57,669 bases of DNA from Nitrospirales bacterium (GTDB lineage Bacteria > Nitrospirota > Nitrospiria > Nitrospirales > UBA8639). Below, in pieces: positions 33,947-42,533 of the stretch (positions within the stretch are counted from its first letter, which is position 1; the number at the start of each line of letters is the position of its first letter). The stretch is from the NCBI GenBank assembly GCA_021604365.1, contig BQIZ01000003.1, forward strand, positions 1-57,669, read 5' to 3'. Under the pieces are notes generated by a model. That model saw only the letters and a program-made list of their open reading frames with translations, did not search any database and was not told where the DNA came from. A program made the translations under genes and the position numbers.

Positions 33947-35817
33947 TATGCGGATTCCTCTTCTGAAATAACCTGAATCACCGGAGAAGGCCTTGCAAAT
34001 TCAGCCGTTCGCCGCTCTACCACCTGTTGATTTCGTCGGCTAAGCCAAAACACGAAAAAGACTGATGACCAAAAAACAATCATATTGAGGGTGACCATTT
34101 TTGCTGCAAATCCCAGGGAAGGGGTAAATGCCCACGAGGATTGATCCGGCATTATTTCGGAAATATGCCACTCCAATCGACCAACGGACCGGATATACCC
34201 CATCAAGCCCATTACCCAGGTAAAGGCGGCAGCCACGACAAACAATGCCACAATCCCACGTGGGGTAATTCTTCCCCAATGCACAGGCCCGTTCATGTGA
34301 GCGCCTCGCAATAACAAGCGATTTAACAATAAACCTCCAACGACCACAGTCGCGGTCGTCATCCCTTGAGGATGTGAAAGGCCCACGCGGACATTTGCCG
34401 GAATATAAAATCCGTAAATAGCCAACCACACAATATTGGCAATCCCCATGAGGAACAACCCCAGAAGAAAGATATTCCCCTTGGATGCCCACGGTACCGT
34501 CATCACATAATTGGCTCGCCGATACAAAATGTAACTCAGTGCGGTTAAACAGATCATGACATTTACCGCACCATTCTTTGCAGACATGACCCCATAATTC
34601 CCAAGTACCGGATGCTGTTGCCCGCCCATGGCTTTCATCTCACTCCCACTCATCGCAATGGTGTGGGGGGTAAACCACACGAGAAAACAGACCATCAACG
34701 CAAAGAGAATGGCCTTAAAATGTGGATGAAAGCGTTCCCCGCCCTGAAGGCGGGCCAAGGATTGCCAAATGTAATAGTTTATTCCTAAAAACAAAACCCC
34801 AACCATAATGGCTTGGAGCACAAACAGCCACGACAACATGCCCCCCATCATGGCCATGCCCATAGCTTGCCGAAACTCAAATACAGACCGCATCAACCAG
34901 TAACCCGCGAGTGGCATGGGCAGGAGCGCACAGACCACAACCACAATAAAGACATGCCCAACCCAATCGTAATACGCCCGATCCTCAGAGGTTTTTGCCA
35001 TGAAATACCGGTAGGTCGCATAGGCGACGACCACGGCGCCACCTGACATAATATCCGCCAGAAAGCGGTGCGTGTTCAGTGGGTTCCATAGTGGAGAGTG
35101 CAAAAGATGCCACACATTTCCTAAAAAGTGCCCTTCCGCATCAACTCCGGCTGGTGCCATCATAAACGAGGCCCATGAATTGGCTAACAACAATAAAACG
35201 ACTCCGGTTGCGTTTGAAAGAACTCCAAGAGTCATATGGAACCACTTTGCCGCCGGAGTTTTGAGGAAATCCCAGGTGTAATAATAGAGGGCCAACAGGA
35301 ATGCTTCACTCACAAATACCGTGGCATACACCGGCATGAGCGGCTTAAACGTCGACCCCATGTAACTCATAAATCCCGGGTAAAGAGTCACAAAGGTTAT
35401 GAGCATGAGACAGCCTAATAAAGCGGTTATGGACAAGGACAACAGGGCCACCCGCAAAATATCACGAGCCAGTCCATCGAACTTCCGTTGGGATGCCGGC
35501 TGTTTTCGAGAAATTCCTATGAATTCCAATAATAGACAAAATAAGGGAATCGATAAGACAAAACCCCCAAAATAGGTATGTTGCTGAGTCACAAACCAGA
35601 CCACCAACCGGTTATCCACGAGAGGGTAGGCGGAATAGTCCTGGTGGGTCTCTGCGACAGATGGACCCTCAATCGTTCCGGGAGTTTTGTAGAAAATATC
35701 CTGGCTTGCCTGCCCATCGGTCGCCGGTAAGGAATGAGCATCCATACCCAACGCAACTCCGGACTGCATGAGAAAGATGAACAGCACACTCATTAATGGT
35801 ATGACAAGATTTTTCAA
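33946..35817 (-). CDS. Cytochrome bd-like oxidase large subunit, copy 2
   Basis: A 623-residue polytopic protein paralogous to copy 1 (28244-30211). It has a signal-like N-terminus, a shorter periplasmic loop with 'DIFYKTPGTIEGPSVAE', then 'WFVTQQHTYFGGFVLSI' (His80, matching the copy 1 heme-ligand position). Further shared elements are 'AGVDAEGHFLGNVWHLLHS', 'NPLNTHRFLADIMSGG', 'FTPHTIAMSGSEMKAMGG', 'QQHPVLGNYGVMSAKNGA' and about 14 membrane helices. The start is TTG with GGTGA upstream; an ATG at residue 9 is the alternative. Unlike copy 1 it has no cytochrome c genes beside it; instead it is preceded by DUF420, PCP_red and membrane-protein genes and followed by DUF3047 and FGE-like genes. 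No CydB is present. Confidence 0.85.
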   Translation of the reverse strand: MKNLVIPLMSVLFIFLMQSGVALGMDAHSLPATDGQASQDIFYKTPGTIEGPSVAETHQDYSAYPLVDNRLVVWFVTQQHTYFGGFVLSIPLFCLLLEFIGISRKQPASQRKFDGLARDILRVALLSLSITALLGCLMLITFVTLYPGFMSYMGSTFKPLMPVYATVFVSEAFLLALYYYTWDFLKTPAAKWFHMTLGVLSNATGVVLLLLANSWASFMMAPAGVDAEGHFLGNVWHLLHSPLWNPLNTHRFLADIMSGGAVVVAYATYRYFMAKTSEDRAYYDWVGHVFIVVVVCALLPMPLAGYWLMRSVFEFRQAMGMAMMGGMLSWLFVLQAIMVGVLFLGINYYIWQSLARLQGGERFHPHFKAILFALMVCFLVWFTPHTIAMSGSEMKAMGGQQHPVLGNYGVMSAKNGAVNVMICLTALSYILYRRANYVMTVPWASKGNIFLLGLFLMGIANIVWLAIYGFYIPANVRVGLSHPQGMTTATVVVGGLLLNRLLLRGAHMNGPVHWGRITPRGIVALFVVAAAFTWVMGLMGYIRSVGRLEWHISEIMPDQSSWAFTPSLGFAAKMVTLNMIVFWSSVFFVFWLSRRNQQVVERRTAEFARPSPVIQVISEEESA

Positions 35818-35818
35818 T

Positions 35819-36892
35819 TTAATTCACCAAATTGCCATGCCCGACTTTGGCATCAGCGAGGGAAGGAAGAGGTTCAGAGGATTTAGAATTTTGGAGTATC
35901 CCCATCACAAAGGGACACCGTTGTATGGATTCAGGAATGCCGACGAGCTGTTCTTCATAGGATTTGCGCCAACCCAGAAAGAGGGTATACAGCGCCATCA
36001 CCATGGCGGTACAGGCGGCTATCCCCATAAATCCTGCTTGAGAAATCTGCTCCACCCGCAAGACAAAGGCGGCCATCCCCATGAGAACTAGAAAATACGT
36101 CGCTGAAAAGGTCAGATTTGGCCACATCCAAAACCAAAGGGATGACAGCAAGGTTCGTGGCCTACTTCCCTGTGTATTTTGAGCATATAACGATTCCCCG
36201 CTGAAAAACGTCTTCATTCCGATGGAGGCGATCATAACGGGAACGAGCAATGATTGAAGGATGGGTTGCAGTTCAATCGGCCCCACTGTGAACAGGAGCC
36301 ACGAACCGGCTATCCCTATCATGGTTGCCAACGCTCCCCATTTCACAATACTTCCTATTTCCTGCGGAATCCATTTTCGTAACGCCTCTCCGTCAGGAAA
36401 GGTTGGGACGACAACTCCTTGTTGCCTCATCCGTTGCACATGACCAATTTCAAAGGCATCCCGGGTCACGGACGTGCATGAAATGATGGTTGCCATCATG
36501 GCTGGACCTTCCGGATGGAGCAAAAAATCATAGGCCACAAATACTTGAAGAATCGCCAAAACCAAAAGGGATAATTGAATCCCATAGACCAGACCAACCC
36601 ATCCCACCAACCAGACCCACTGCCGAGCCCCGTCTTCGCGCCAGGATTCCATGAAAGTGACTCCACGTCCCTGTCGATAGGACCAGATGGCGGTAAGCAT
36701 ACAAATACAGCCGGTGAATGCCAGAAGCACCAATGGATCGGCAAGCGGCAATACAGGCTTGAGAAGGTGATAAATCCCAAAGGCCACTAAGCCGGGAGCC
36801 AGCATCACCAAACGTTTCCGCTTGCGAACGGGTTGATCCGTTACTAAGGCATTCAATTGCGGAAGGACACGGAGGGAAAGTCGATGCAACAT
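35819..36892 (-). CDS. Polytopic membrane protein in the second oxidase locus
   Basis: A 357-residue protein of unknown family with about nine hydrophobic helices: near residues 29-48, 50-67, 90-120, 128-142, 185-205, 210-230, 260-290 and 295-318. A hydrophilic stretch at about 145-180 ('RDAFEIGHVQRMRQQG...DGEALRKWIPQEIG') probably faces the cytoplasm. No catalytic signature is seen. It ends one base before the TTG start of oxidase copy 2, so the two are almost certainly coupled. It may be an oxidase partner or assembly factor. Upstream is the PCP_red-domain gene, 66 bases away. Confidence 0.72.
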   Translation of the reverse strand: MLHRLSLRVLPQLNALVTDQPVRKRKRLVMLAPGLVAFGIYHLLKPVLPLADPLVLLAFTGCICMLTAIWSYRQGRGVTFMESWREDGARQWVWLVGWVGLVYGIQLSLLVLAILQVFVAYDFLLHPEGPAMMATIISCTSVTRDAFEIGHVQRMRQQGVVVPTFPDGEALRKWIPQEIGSIVKWGALATMIGIAGSWLLFTVGPIELQPILQSLLVPVMIASIGMKTFFSGESLYAQNTQGSRPRTLLSSLWFWMWPNLTFSATYFLVLMGMAAFVLRVEQISQAGFMGIAACTAMVMALYTLFLGWRKSYEEQLVGIPESIQRCPFVMGILQNSKSSEPLPSLADAKVGHGNLVN

Positions 36893-36958
36893 ATCGTTAC
36901 TCGCTTCGAAGAGATTTCCAGATATTAATCGTTTGCGCTAAGTCGCTCACAAGGCGTT

Positions 36959-37438
36959 TCATGCCCGCCCTGCGGCCATACCAAAATAACGGGCTTTCAC
37001 CTCTTCCATGAGTTCAACCGTGACCGCAGGCATCCCGCGATCCAAAGCCGTACGCTCCAATTCAATTCTCGCCATTGCCCGAATTCCTGACGGAACATTA
37101 TTGATACGGTGCTCTGCGTCCGGGCTCCACTCCACCATTCCTTTATTTCGCGCCGACCCAACTCGGGCAACCGTCACAACCCTTTGCCCCCTGGTAGAAG
37201 CAAACTCCTCCACCTCTTCCCGAACAAGAGGGAGTAAATAGGGAGGAAGCCGGCTCAACTGATATGAGGCCTCATCTGACCATAAAGTGTGAGAGACCAT
37301 AGAATCCAATTCCTTGGCACTTCCTTCGGCCCCAAAAGAAAATTCACACCGATCGCAATGAAATTTGGCAAACACAGAATCGGAAGGCAACTCTTCAATA
37401 CCCATGATCCGCAAAGAAAAATCACAACCACATTGCAT
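36959..37438 (-). CDS. Small protein with two PCP_red (protochlorophyllide reductase 57 kDa-type) domains
   Basis: A 159-residue soluble protein. The first 45 residues carry cysteines in a zinc-ribbon-like order ('MQCGCDF' and 'FHCDRCEF'). Two PCP_red-like segments follow: about 63-95 ('LSRLPPYLLPLVREEVEEFA') and 110-155 ('WSPDAEHRINNVPSGIRAMA' with 'IELERTALDRGMPAVTVE'). This small domain is found at the C-terminus of the light-independent protochlorophyllide reductase B subunit and in stand-alone proteins of non-phototrophs, often next to redox enzymes. I chose the ATG at 37438; an upstream TTG (37453) overlaps the DUF420 gene. A role in tetrapyrrole handling or iron-sulfur protein assembly at the oxidase is possible but unproven. 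Confidence 0.72.
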   Translation of the reverse strand: MQCGCDFSLRIMGIEELPSDSVFAKFHCDRCEFSFGAEGSAKELDSMVSHTLWSDEASYQLSRLPPYLLPLVREEVEEFASTRGQRVVTVARVGSARNKGMVEWSPDAEHRINNVPSGIRAMARIELERTALDRGMPAVTVELMEEVKARYFGMAAGRA

Positions 37439-37445
37439 AAACGGC

Positions 37446-38171
37446 CTACCCAATTTTTCCCGGATAGAGAATATAGAGCATCGTGTAGGTGAACGTTCCC
37501 GTTACGAACAACACACAGTAAATCACCATGGTGAATCGTCCAAGCACTCGATGCCGTCTGGCCCCATTTGGCCAAATCCGCTGGATAGATATTTCAATGC
37601 CAAATACCAATGCAATGAGAAGAATAAGCCCAAGATACACACTGAATTTCCCCATGGAAAATCCAGAGGTCATGACCCGTGACAGGAAAAATAGGAGGAC
37701 AATAGTGGTCACCCCCCCCAGGATCATCACGATACGTTTCCCGGACGTTTTTAAAATAGCATCCTTCAAGACCCGCTTCCCTTCCACGAAAGTCTGTGCC
37801 CGGAACCCCAACACCATCATATAAATGGCCATCACGAGGCCAATCACGACCAGGAGAATATGAAGGGTCAAGACAGGCACAAACACTTGATCGTATAACC
37901 ATTGAGGTCCGCCAAAGCCTTCCTTGCCCTCAAAAGCCAGGACCCCAAGACTGCGAAACAAATAATAACTGATAAAGAAGGCGAGCATGGCAATCATTCC
38001 ACCGAACATCAGCCAATGGTGCTGATCATTTTTATGCTGTCTCGCCTGAATCCATCCGACAATAAACAATATTGTAAAGAACGTTGCCATGAGTTGGCTC
38101 ACATCCGCTCCAACCGTGGCATGGGTGCCAAAAAATCCTGGTTCTCTCAGCCATACAGCCATTTCATCCAT
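37446..38171 (-). CDS. DUF420-like membrane protein (oxidase assembly candidate)
   Basis: A 241-residue protein with six or seven hydrophobic helices. 'FFGTHATVGADVSQLMATFF' with 'GWIQARQHKNDQHHWLMFGG' and a later 'VFVPVLTLHILLVVIGLVMA' look like the histidine-bearing helices of DUF420 proteins. One DUF420 member, CtaM of Staphylococcus, is needed for a heme-copper oxidase; that is family knowledge, not shown here. The C-terminal third ('RRHRVLGRFTMVIYCVLFVT') holds another His-bearing helix, as in small cytochrome b-like proteins. It lies 22 bases after the methyltransferase gene and just before the PCP_red gene, so an oxidase-maturation role fits the context. Confidence 0.65.
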   Translation of the reverse strand: MDEMAVWLREPGFFGTHATVGADVSQLMATFFTILFIVGWIQARQHKNDQHHWLMFGGMIAMLAFFISYYLFRSLGVLAFEGKEGFGGPQWLYDQVFVPVLTLHILLVVIGLVMAIYMMVLGFRAQTFVEGKRVLKDAILKTSGKRIVMILGGVTTIVLLFFLSRVMTSGFSMGKFSVYLGLILLIALVFGIEISIQRIWPNGARRHRVLGRFTMVIYCVLFVTGTFTYTMLYILYPGKIG

Positions 38172-38193
38172 AAGGTCGTGCCATGCCCTTCTG

Positions 38194-39192
38194 TTATTTC
38201 GTGCCTTGAATCATGGCACGCGGTTCTAACTCTTCCACAATTCGAAAGCCGGCTTGCTCCATCCATTGGCGACTGTCTTGAATTGTAAAACATTCGCCAC
38301 ATTCGGTATTCACCAGGATATGAACAGCAAAGGCTGTCGTCCAAGCAGGACTCGTTTTGGCCTGATCCAAAAACCGGTCTTTAATGATCAGTCGTCCACC
38401 CTCACTCAAACAGGCATATACTTTTTTCACCAATTCCGCATTGGTTTTGCCATCCTGATAATGAAGAATATCCGACATGAGGGCAAGATCATACGTCCCC
38501 TGAAATGCATCAACATGAAAGTTGCCGCTTTGCAAGTGAATACGATCCGCTAATCCCGCACGCTCGATATGTTGTTTAGTCACACTTAAGGTTTGCGGGA
38601 GATCAAAAACCGTAGCGGACAATCCGGGATGTTCCAGGCAGAAGGCAATGGCATTGGTTCCTGCCCCACCGCCAACATCCAGCATTCGTACCGTTTCATG
38701 AATGGGGACACTTTTCGCCAACCCCTGCCCACTTCCTTGCCCGATCCGATCCAAGACGGTAAGCACATGAGCCCCCAATTCCGGATTGGTTTCAAACACA
38801 TGTTGGGTCACTGGTGACCGTCCGGTTCTTACTGTCTGTTCTAGCTGTCCCCAATGACTCCACTCCGCATCATGCAACAGTAATAAATGTCCCACATACT
38901 CTGAGCTTGATTGCACCAAATGTCGTTCGGCCACAGGAGTATTGGCATATAACTTCTCTTCTTTCGTTAATACACGCATCGCCACTAAGGCGTTCATCAC
39001 CAACTCCAACGCCCGCGGGTTGAGCTTTAGGGAATTTGCGATCTCATGGACCGTGAGAGACTGTCCCTTAAGTGCGGTAAAGAGATCGAGCTTCACAGCG
39101 GTGAGGAGAATTTTGGTTTCCCAGTAGTAGCCTATCTGAAAAATATCTGCGAGAGATGATTCGCGAGTCACAGGGAGCCTCAAACTCAACAT
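38194..39192 (-). CDS. SAM-dependent O-methyltransferase (BchU/CrtF/acetylserotonin type)
   Basis: A 332-residue class I methyltransferase. The N-terminal winged-helix dimerisation domain (about 15-85) contains 'SLTVHEIANSLKLNPRALEL'. The Rossmann domain carries the SAM-binding 'RMLDVGGGAGTNAIAFCLEH', followed by 'ATVFDLPQTLSVTKQ', 'DLALMSDILHYQDGKTN' and 'GGRLIIKDRFLD'. The layout matches O-methyltransferase family 2, which includes acetylserotonin methyltransferase, carotenoid CrtF and bacteriochlorophyll BchU. I prefer the ATG at 39192; an in-frame TTG lies at 39249, and neither has a clear ribosome site. It heads the second oxidase locus, 22 bases before the DUF420 gene. The substrate is unknown. 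Confidence 0.85.
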   Translation of the reverse strand: MLSLRLPVTRESSLADIFQIGYYWETKILLTAVKLDLFTALKGQSLTVHEIANSLKLNPRALELVMNALVAMRVLTKEEKLYANTPVAERHLVQSSSEYVGHLLLLHDAEWSHWGQLEQTVRTGRSPVTQHVFETNPELGAHVLTVLDRIGQGSGQGLAKSVPIHETVRMLDVGGGAGTNAIAFCLEHPGLSATVFDLPQTLSVTKQHIERAGLADRIHLQSGNFHVDAFQGTYDLALMSDILHYQDGKTNAELVKKVYACLSEGGRLIIKDRFLDQAKTSPAWTTAFAVHILVNTECGECFTIQDSRQWMEQAGFRIVEELEPRAMIQGTK

Positions 39193-39286
39193 ACAACATG
39201 AAAAATCACTTTCGATGTCGATCTTAACGGGGTCATTTTGCGAGGTCAAATGCTGAACGATCAGAAAAATCGCCCAAGCTTCTCAT

Positions 39287-39325
39287 AAAAAACAAGGGCA
39301 ACTAGCTCGTGGCTAGTTGCCCTTG
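39287..39325 (-). terminator. Rho-independent terminator after the copper-protein gene
   Basis: A perfect 14-base stem, CAAGGGCAACTAGC (39293-39306) with GCTAGTTGCCCTTG (39312-39325), has a five-base loop and is followed on the minus strand by six T. It ends the gene at 39357-40151 and isolates it from the methyltransferase/oxidase transcript. Confidence 0.92.
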
Positions 39326-39356
39326 ACAGAAGAGCGATGCCTCAATCAAAAGAGAC

Positions 39357-40151
39357 TTATTTAATCTCGAAATTGGCTTCGACAGTTCCCCCGTCCTTCA
39401 CATCCACATCGGCTTCCACTTTACCGGCAATAGGATGCCAGGCTACAACTTTATGTTTGCCTGCAGGCACATCTTTAATCTCAAAGGTCCCATCCGCCCC
39501 GGCTACTCCATAGTGAGCATTGGTCACCGGCAAGTACCAGCCTTGCATAAATTCATGCTGGTCACATTGCAACCGCAATACAGACCCCTTTCTCGACATT
39601 TTCAATTTGACCTTTTTCTCTAAAGAATCACCTTTTTTGGCCAGACCAATATTGAACTCGGTGCTGGACTTGGCACCCAATTGATCAAAGCTATGCGGGT
39701 TATGCAACACACCTTCAGCCGATTTAGGATCGCTGGGATCAGCATCATTGTTGACTACCTTAAACAGCCCCTTACTCACGGACACTCCGGTATACGGCTT
39801 AAATGCGCACAATTCCGCCTCCACCAATTGCGGGGACTCCTTGCCGGCTTTGTCAATAAATGCTTTGTCCTTAATATCAGTAACCGCCACCACTGCATTT
39901 TTTAATCCCTTGCTTCCATCTACTTCCACTTCCTTCAGCAACCGAGTCTCACCATCTGCACTTTTGCTCTCATTTTTTTTGCAAAATTCCACATTGGGAA
40001 ATTTTGAAAAAGCAAATTCTTTCGGTGGTGGGACTTCCCCGGCAAACGTGACTTTCCCTTTAATCGTTCCCCCAGCCTGGGCGACTAATGGGGCAGCAAT
40101 AAGCATGCAGCCAACCAAAAAAGACATAGTTAAGGACTGACGTTTCCTCAT
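39357..40151 (-). CDS. Exported cupredoxin-like / carboxypeptidase-regulatory-domain protein
   Basis: A 264-residue exported protein with a signal peptide (1-26, ending 'AQAGG'). The first part is 'IKGKVTFAGEVPPPKEF..K...FC'. The middle carries a cupredoxin-type ligand set: 'GVLHNPHSFDQLG' (first His) and 'LQCDQHEFMQGWYLPVTNAH' (C-x2-H-x2-M). The last 55 residues form a beta-sandwich of the carboxypeptidase regulatory type ('GTFEIKDVPAGKHKVVAWHP'). It is lysine-rich compared with its paralogues at 44589 and 45527. The His/Cys/His/Met set predicts type 1 copper and electron transfer in the periplasm, though heme or no metal cannot be excluded. It is monocistronic with its own terminator. Confidence 0.78.
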   Translation of the reverse strand: MRKRQSLTMSFLVGCMLIAAPLVAQAGGTIKGKVTFAGEVPPPKEFAFSKFPNVEFCKKNESKSADGETRLLKEVEVDGSKGLKNAVVAVTDIKDKAFIDKAGKESPQLVEAELCAFKPYTGVSVSKGLFKVVNNDADPSDPKSAEGVLHNPHSFDQLGAKSSTEFNIGLAKKGDSLEKKVKLKMSRKGSVLRLQCDQHEFMQGWYLPVTNAHYGVAGADGTFEIKDVPAGKHKVVAWHPIAGKVEADVDVKDGGTVEANFEIK

Positions 40152-40446
40152 GATTCTTCCTCCTAGTTAAGAATAAAGTTGAATTGACGTGGGAAAAAAC
40201 CTAACGTGATTAGTAGATCAACCCCTCTTACCCCGGCCAGGCATAAAAAAGCTGATCTTGAAATGGATCGTCCGACAGCACCCACTTCCGTATATATCAG
40301 GAATAAAAAAAACGTGTCAAGAAAACCAACAAAAACTAGGTCCTTTGTGCTAATTCTTAGGCCTTTTAGTTCGGGGAAACATGAAAAAGTTTAAACGGAG
40401 GATATTCCCTCTAAAAATCAATAGAATGGTAATTAGGCAGCATCGC

Positions 40447-42357
40447 TCATTTTTGAACAGGGTCCCTGAGTAGGGCTATCATGTCGGCCACACTCTTTTT
40501 CATGTCCTCTGCATGAAAAACCGGAGCCGAACACATCCGGTCGGTACAGACAAACGCGACAGGTCGTTGGTCATAGGGAAAAACAATGTCACCCCATTTT
40601 GGCGGTCCCTCCTTGGGGTCAAAACTTTTCACAATTTTTCCAGGGCAAAACAATCGCTGGCCTTCCACCAATAAGATTTTGGTCATGGCATCGTCAAAAT
40701 CTCCTACCACCGCAATATGAATAGGGATCCGAAACCATTGATCGATAGCCAATCCGGACAATGCGAGAGGGAGTGGTTGCCGGGACATGACCATGGTCTG
40801 CAAGGCATTCTCAGCCAGAAAACGATATGGTTGCTTCCCCGTCAGATGAAAAAGATCAAGGTACCAAAGGGCTGCTTGAAGATTTTCCTTCACCGGTTTG
40901 GCTGGGAACTTCAGAAGACCCAATTTATCAGGCATCTGTGGATGATCAAAAAATCCCCCATCCACCGAATCGTGCAATAACCGCCGGCTTACATCGGCAA
41001 GGACTTCAGCGTTTTGCAAAAATTGAGGTTGCCCTGTCACTTTAAAGGCCTCAAGTAACGCTTGACCAAAGAGCACATGATCAGACAATAAACCGTAAAG
41101 ACTGGGCACTCCTCCCGTCTCAACATGAGCGAACCCCTTTTCCAAGTCAAAACGCTTCTCAAACAACCGACTCAACATCTGAAGAGCCATATTCCTTATC
41201 TCGACTTTTTCCAATACCAATGAGGCATGCAAATAGGCCCATGCCATCAACGAATTACTCCCTGTGAAAATCCGTTTGTCCACATAGGGAATACCGGTAG
41301 CCAACCGCTTGGTCTCATTGAGAGAATAATACTCGGCCCCAGATATGAAAGCTTCCCCTTCAGTTCCCCGAACGTCGGCATCTTGGCTTTCATACAACAA
41401 CCCTGTTTGTGGATCAGTTAAAAAACGCGAAACATACTCAATAAGCCCTAAGGCTATGCGTTTAAACTGAAGATCTCCGGTGAGTTGGAAGGCCTCAACA
41501 TAATTGCGGAGATTCAGAGCTTGAATAGACAACATCTTTTCAAAATGCGGTTGGGTCCAATCCGCTTGTTCAGCATAGCGGTAGAATCCTCCCCAAACCG
41601 GATCAAATAAGCGCACTTGTCTTTTTAAGGTATCCAACCCTATCTTGAGTAGCTCAGGATCCTCCTCAAAGAAGCCATAGGCAAAAACCATCTGGATGGC
41701 TTCCGGTTCAAAGAATTTAGGGGCATCCCGAAACCCTCCATTGACGGCGTCAAATTGAGCTCTCATCATGGCCACACTTTGCCTTGCCATAGACGCCTGA
41801 AGCACATTCTCTCTGGAAGGATTGTCCTTCACTTTCTCTTTTACCCGCTCCCATAACTGAGAGGCCTGCTTGAGCAACTCACCCTTGTCGGCCACATAGA
41901 TAGATTGCACCTCAAGAAGCATGGCTTCCATTTCCTCAGAACCCAAGGCGTTTGCTTGAAAAAGAATTTCTCCGGTCGGCAGGAGGACGTTGGTCGTCGG
42001 CCACCCTCCCGCTCGGTAACGAGCATCCAAATCGGGACGCTGATCCGTATCGACCCGGACAGGAATAAATTTGGCATTGAGCAACTGTACGATACGAGGG
42101 TTAGCGTAAGTTGTCTGATCCATCACATGGCAAGCATGACACCATACGGCGGTGAGATCCAAAATAATTAATTTATCTTCGGCTTGCGCACGTCCGAATG
42201 CTTCATTTTCCCATTCATACCAATGGATAATTGGATGGTCGGCAGACTCCTCATGAGGCCGTATTTCAGCATGAACGGGACTGACAAGAAGCCATGCGCT
42301 GAGTCCAGCCAGAATCCACAGACTGCAACACCCAGAGGTACGGCATAAGTCATTCAT
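40447..42357 (-). CDS. Exported DUF255/thioredoxin-domain protein (YyaL-like)
   Basis: A 636-residue protein. After a hydrophobic leader (about 11-30, 'CCSLWILAGLSAWLLVSPVHA') comes a thioredoxin-like domain (about 45-165) with the redox motif 'LTAVWCHACHVMDQTTYANP' (CHAC), followed by a long alpha/alpha-barrel-like region ('GGFRDAPKFFEP', 'PVWGGFYRYAEQADWTQPHFEKML', 'DGGFFDHP'). This is the plan of the widespread DUF255/spermatogenesis-associated-20 family, although most members are cytoplasmic and about 700 residues long, so the leader is notable. The ATG at 42357 was chosen over an upstream start at 42465. Predicted role: thiol redox or an unknown carbohydrate-related activity in the envelope. 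Confidence 0.85.
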   Translation of the reverse strand: MNDLCRTSGCCSLWILAGLSAWLLVSPVHAEIRPHEESADHPIIHWYEWENEAFGRAQAEDKLIILDLTAVWCHACHVMDQTTYANPRIVQLLNAKFIPVRVDTDQRPDLDARYRAGGWPTTNVLLPTGEILFQANALGSEEMEAMLLEVQSIYVADKGELLKQASQLWERVKEKVKDNPSRENVLQASMARQSVAMMRAQFDAVNGGFRDAPKFFEPEAIQMVFAYGFFEEDPELLKIGLDTLKRQVRLFDPVWGGFYRYAEQADWTQPHFEKMLSIQALNLRNYVEAFQLTGDLQFKRIALGLIEYVSRFLTDPQTGLLYESQDADVRGTEGEAFISGAEYYSLNETKRLATGIPYVDKRIFTGSNSLMAWAYLHASLVLEKVEIRNMALQMLSRLFEKRFDLEKGFAHVETGGVPSLYGLLSDHVLFGQALLEAFKVTGQPQFLQNAEVLADVSRRLLHDSVDGGFFDHPQMPDKLGLLKFPAKPVKENLQAALWYLDLFHLTGKQPYRFLAENALQTMVMSRQPLPLALSGLAIDQWFRIPIHIAVVGDFDDAMTKILLVEGQRLFCPGKIVKSFDPKEGPPKWGDIVFPYDQRPVAFVCTDRMCSAPVFHAEDMKKSVADMIALLRDPVQK

Positions 42358-42533
42358 AACATCAGTCACCGGAGCAAATGCGAACTTGAAGATCGTACGC
42401 CAGAATTGGCTGAGAGGGGAGCAGTTCCCTATAAACCGCACAATTTGGAGAAAACATGTGAACACCCCTAATCTGGTCGTACCTGTCCATCTTCAGGAAG
42501 ACCCCTCATAGTATAGGGCAGCAACCAAACCGG

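Noticed and set aside
28244-35817. Canonical cytochrome bd (cydAB)
   Set aside because: Both proteins are longer than CydA, carry different motifs and have no CydB partner, so I call them only bd-like.
40206-40394. A 62-codon plus-strand frame between the copper-protein and thioredoxin-domain genes
   Set aside because: It has no ribosome site and a Lys/Arg/Thr/Pro composition without structure, and it sits in a promoter-type gap.
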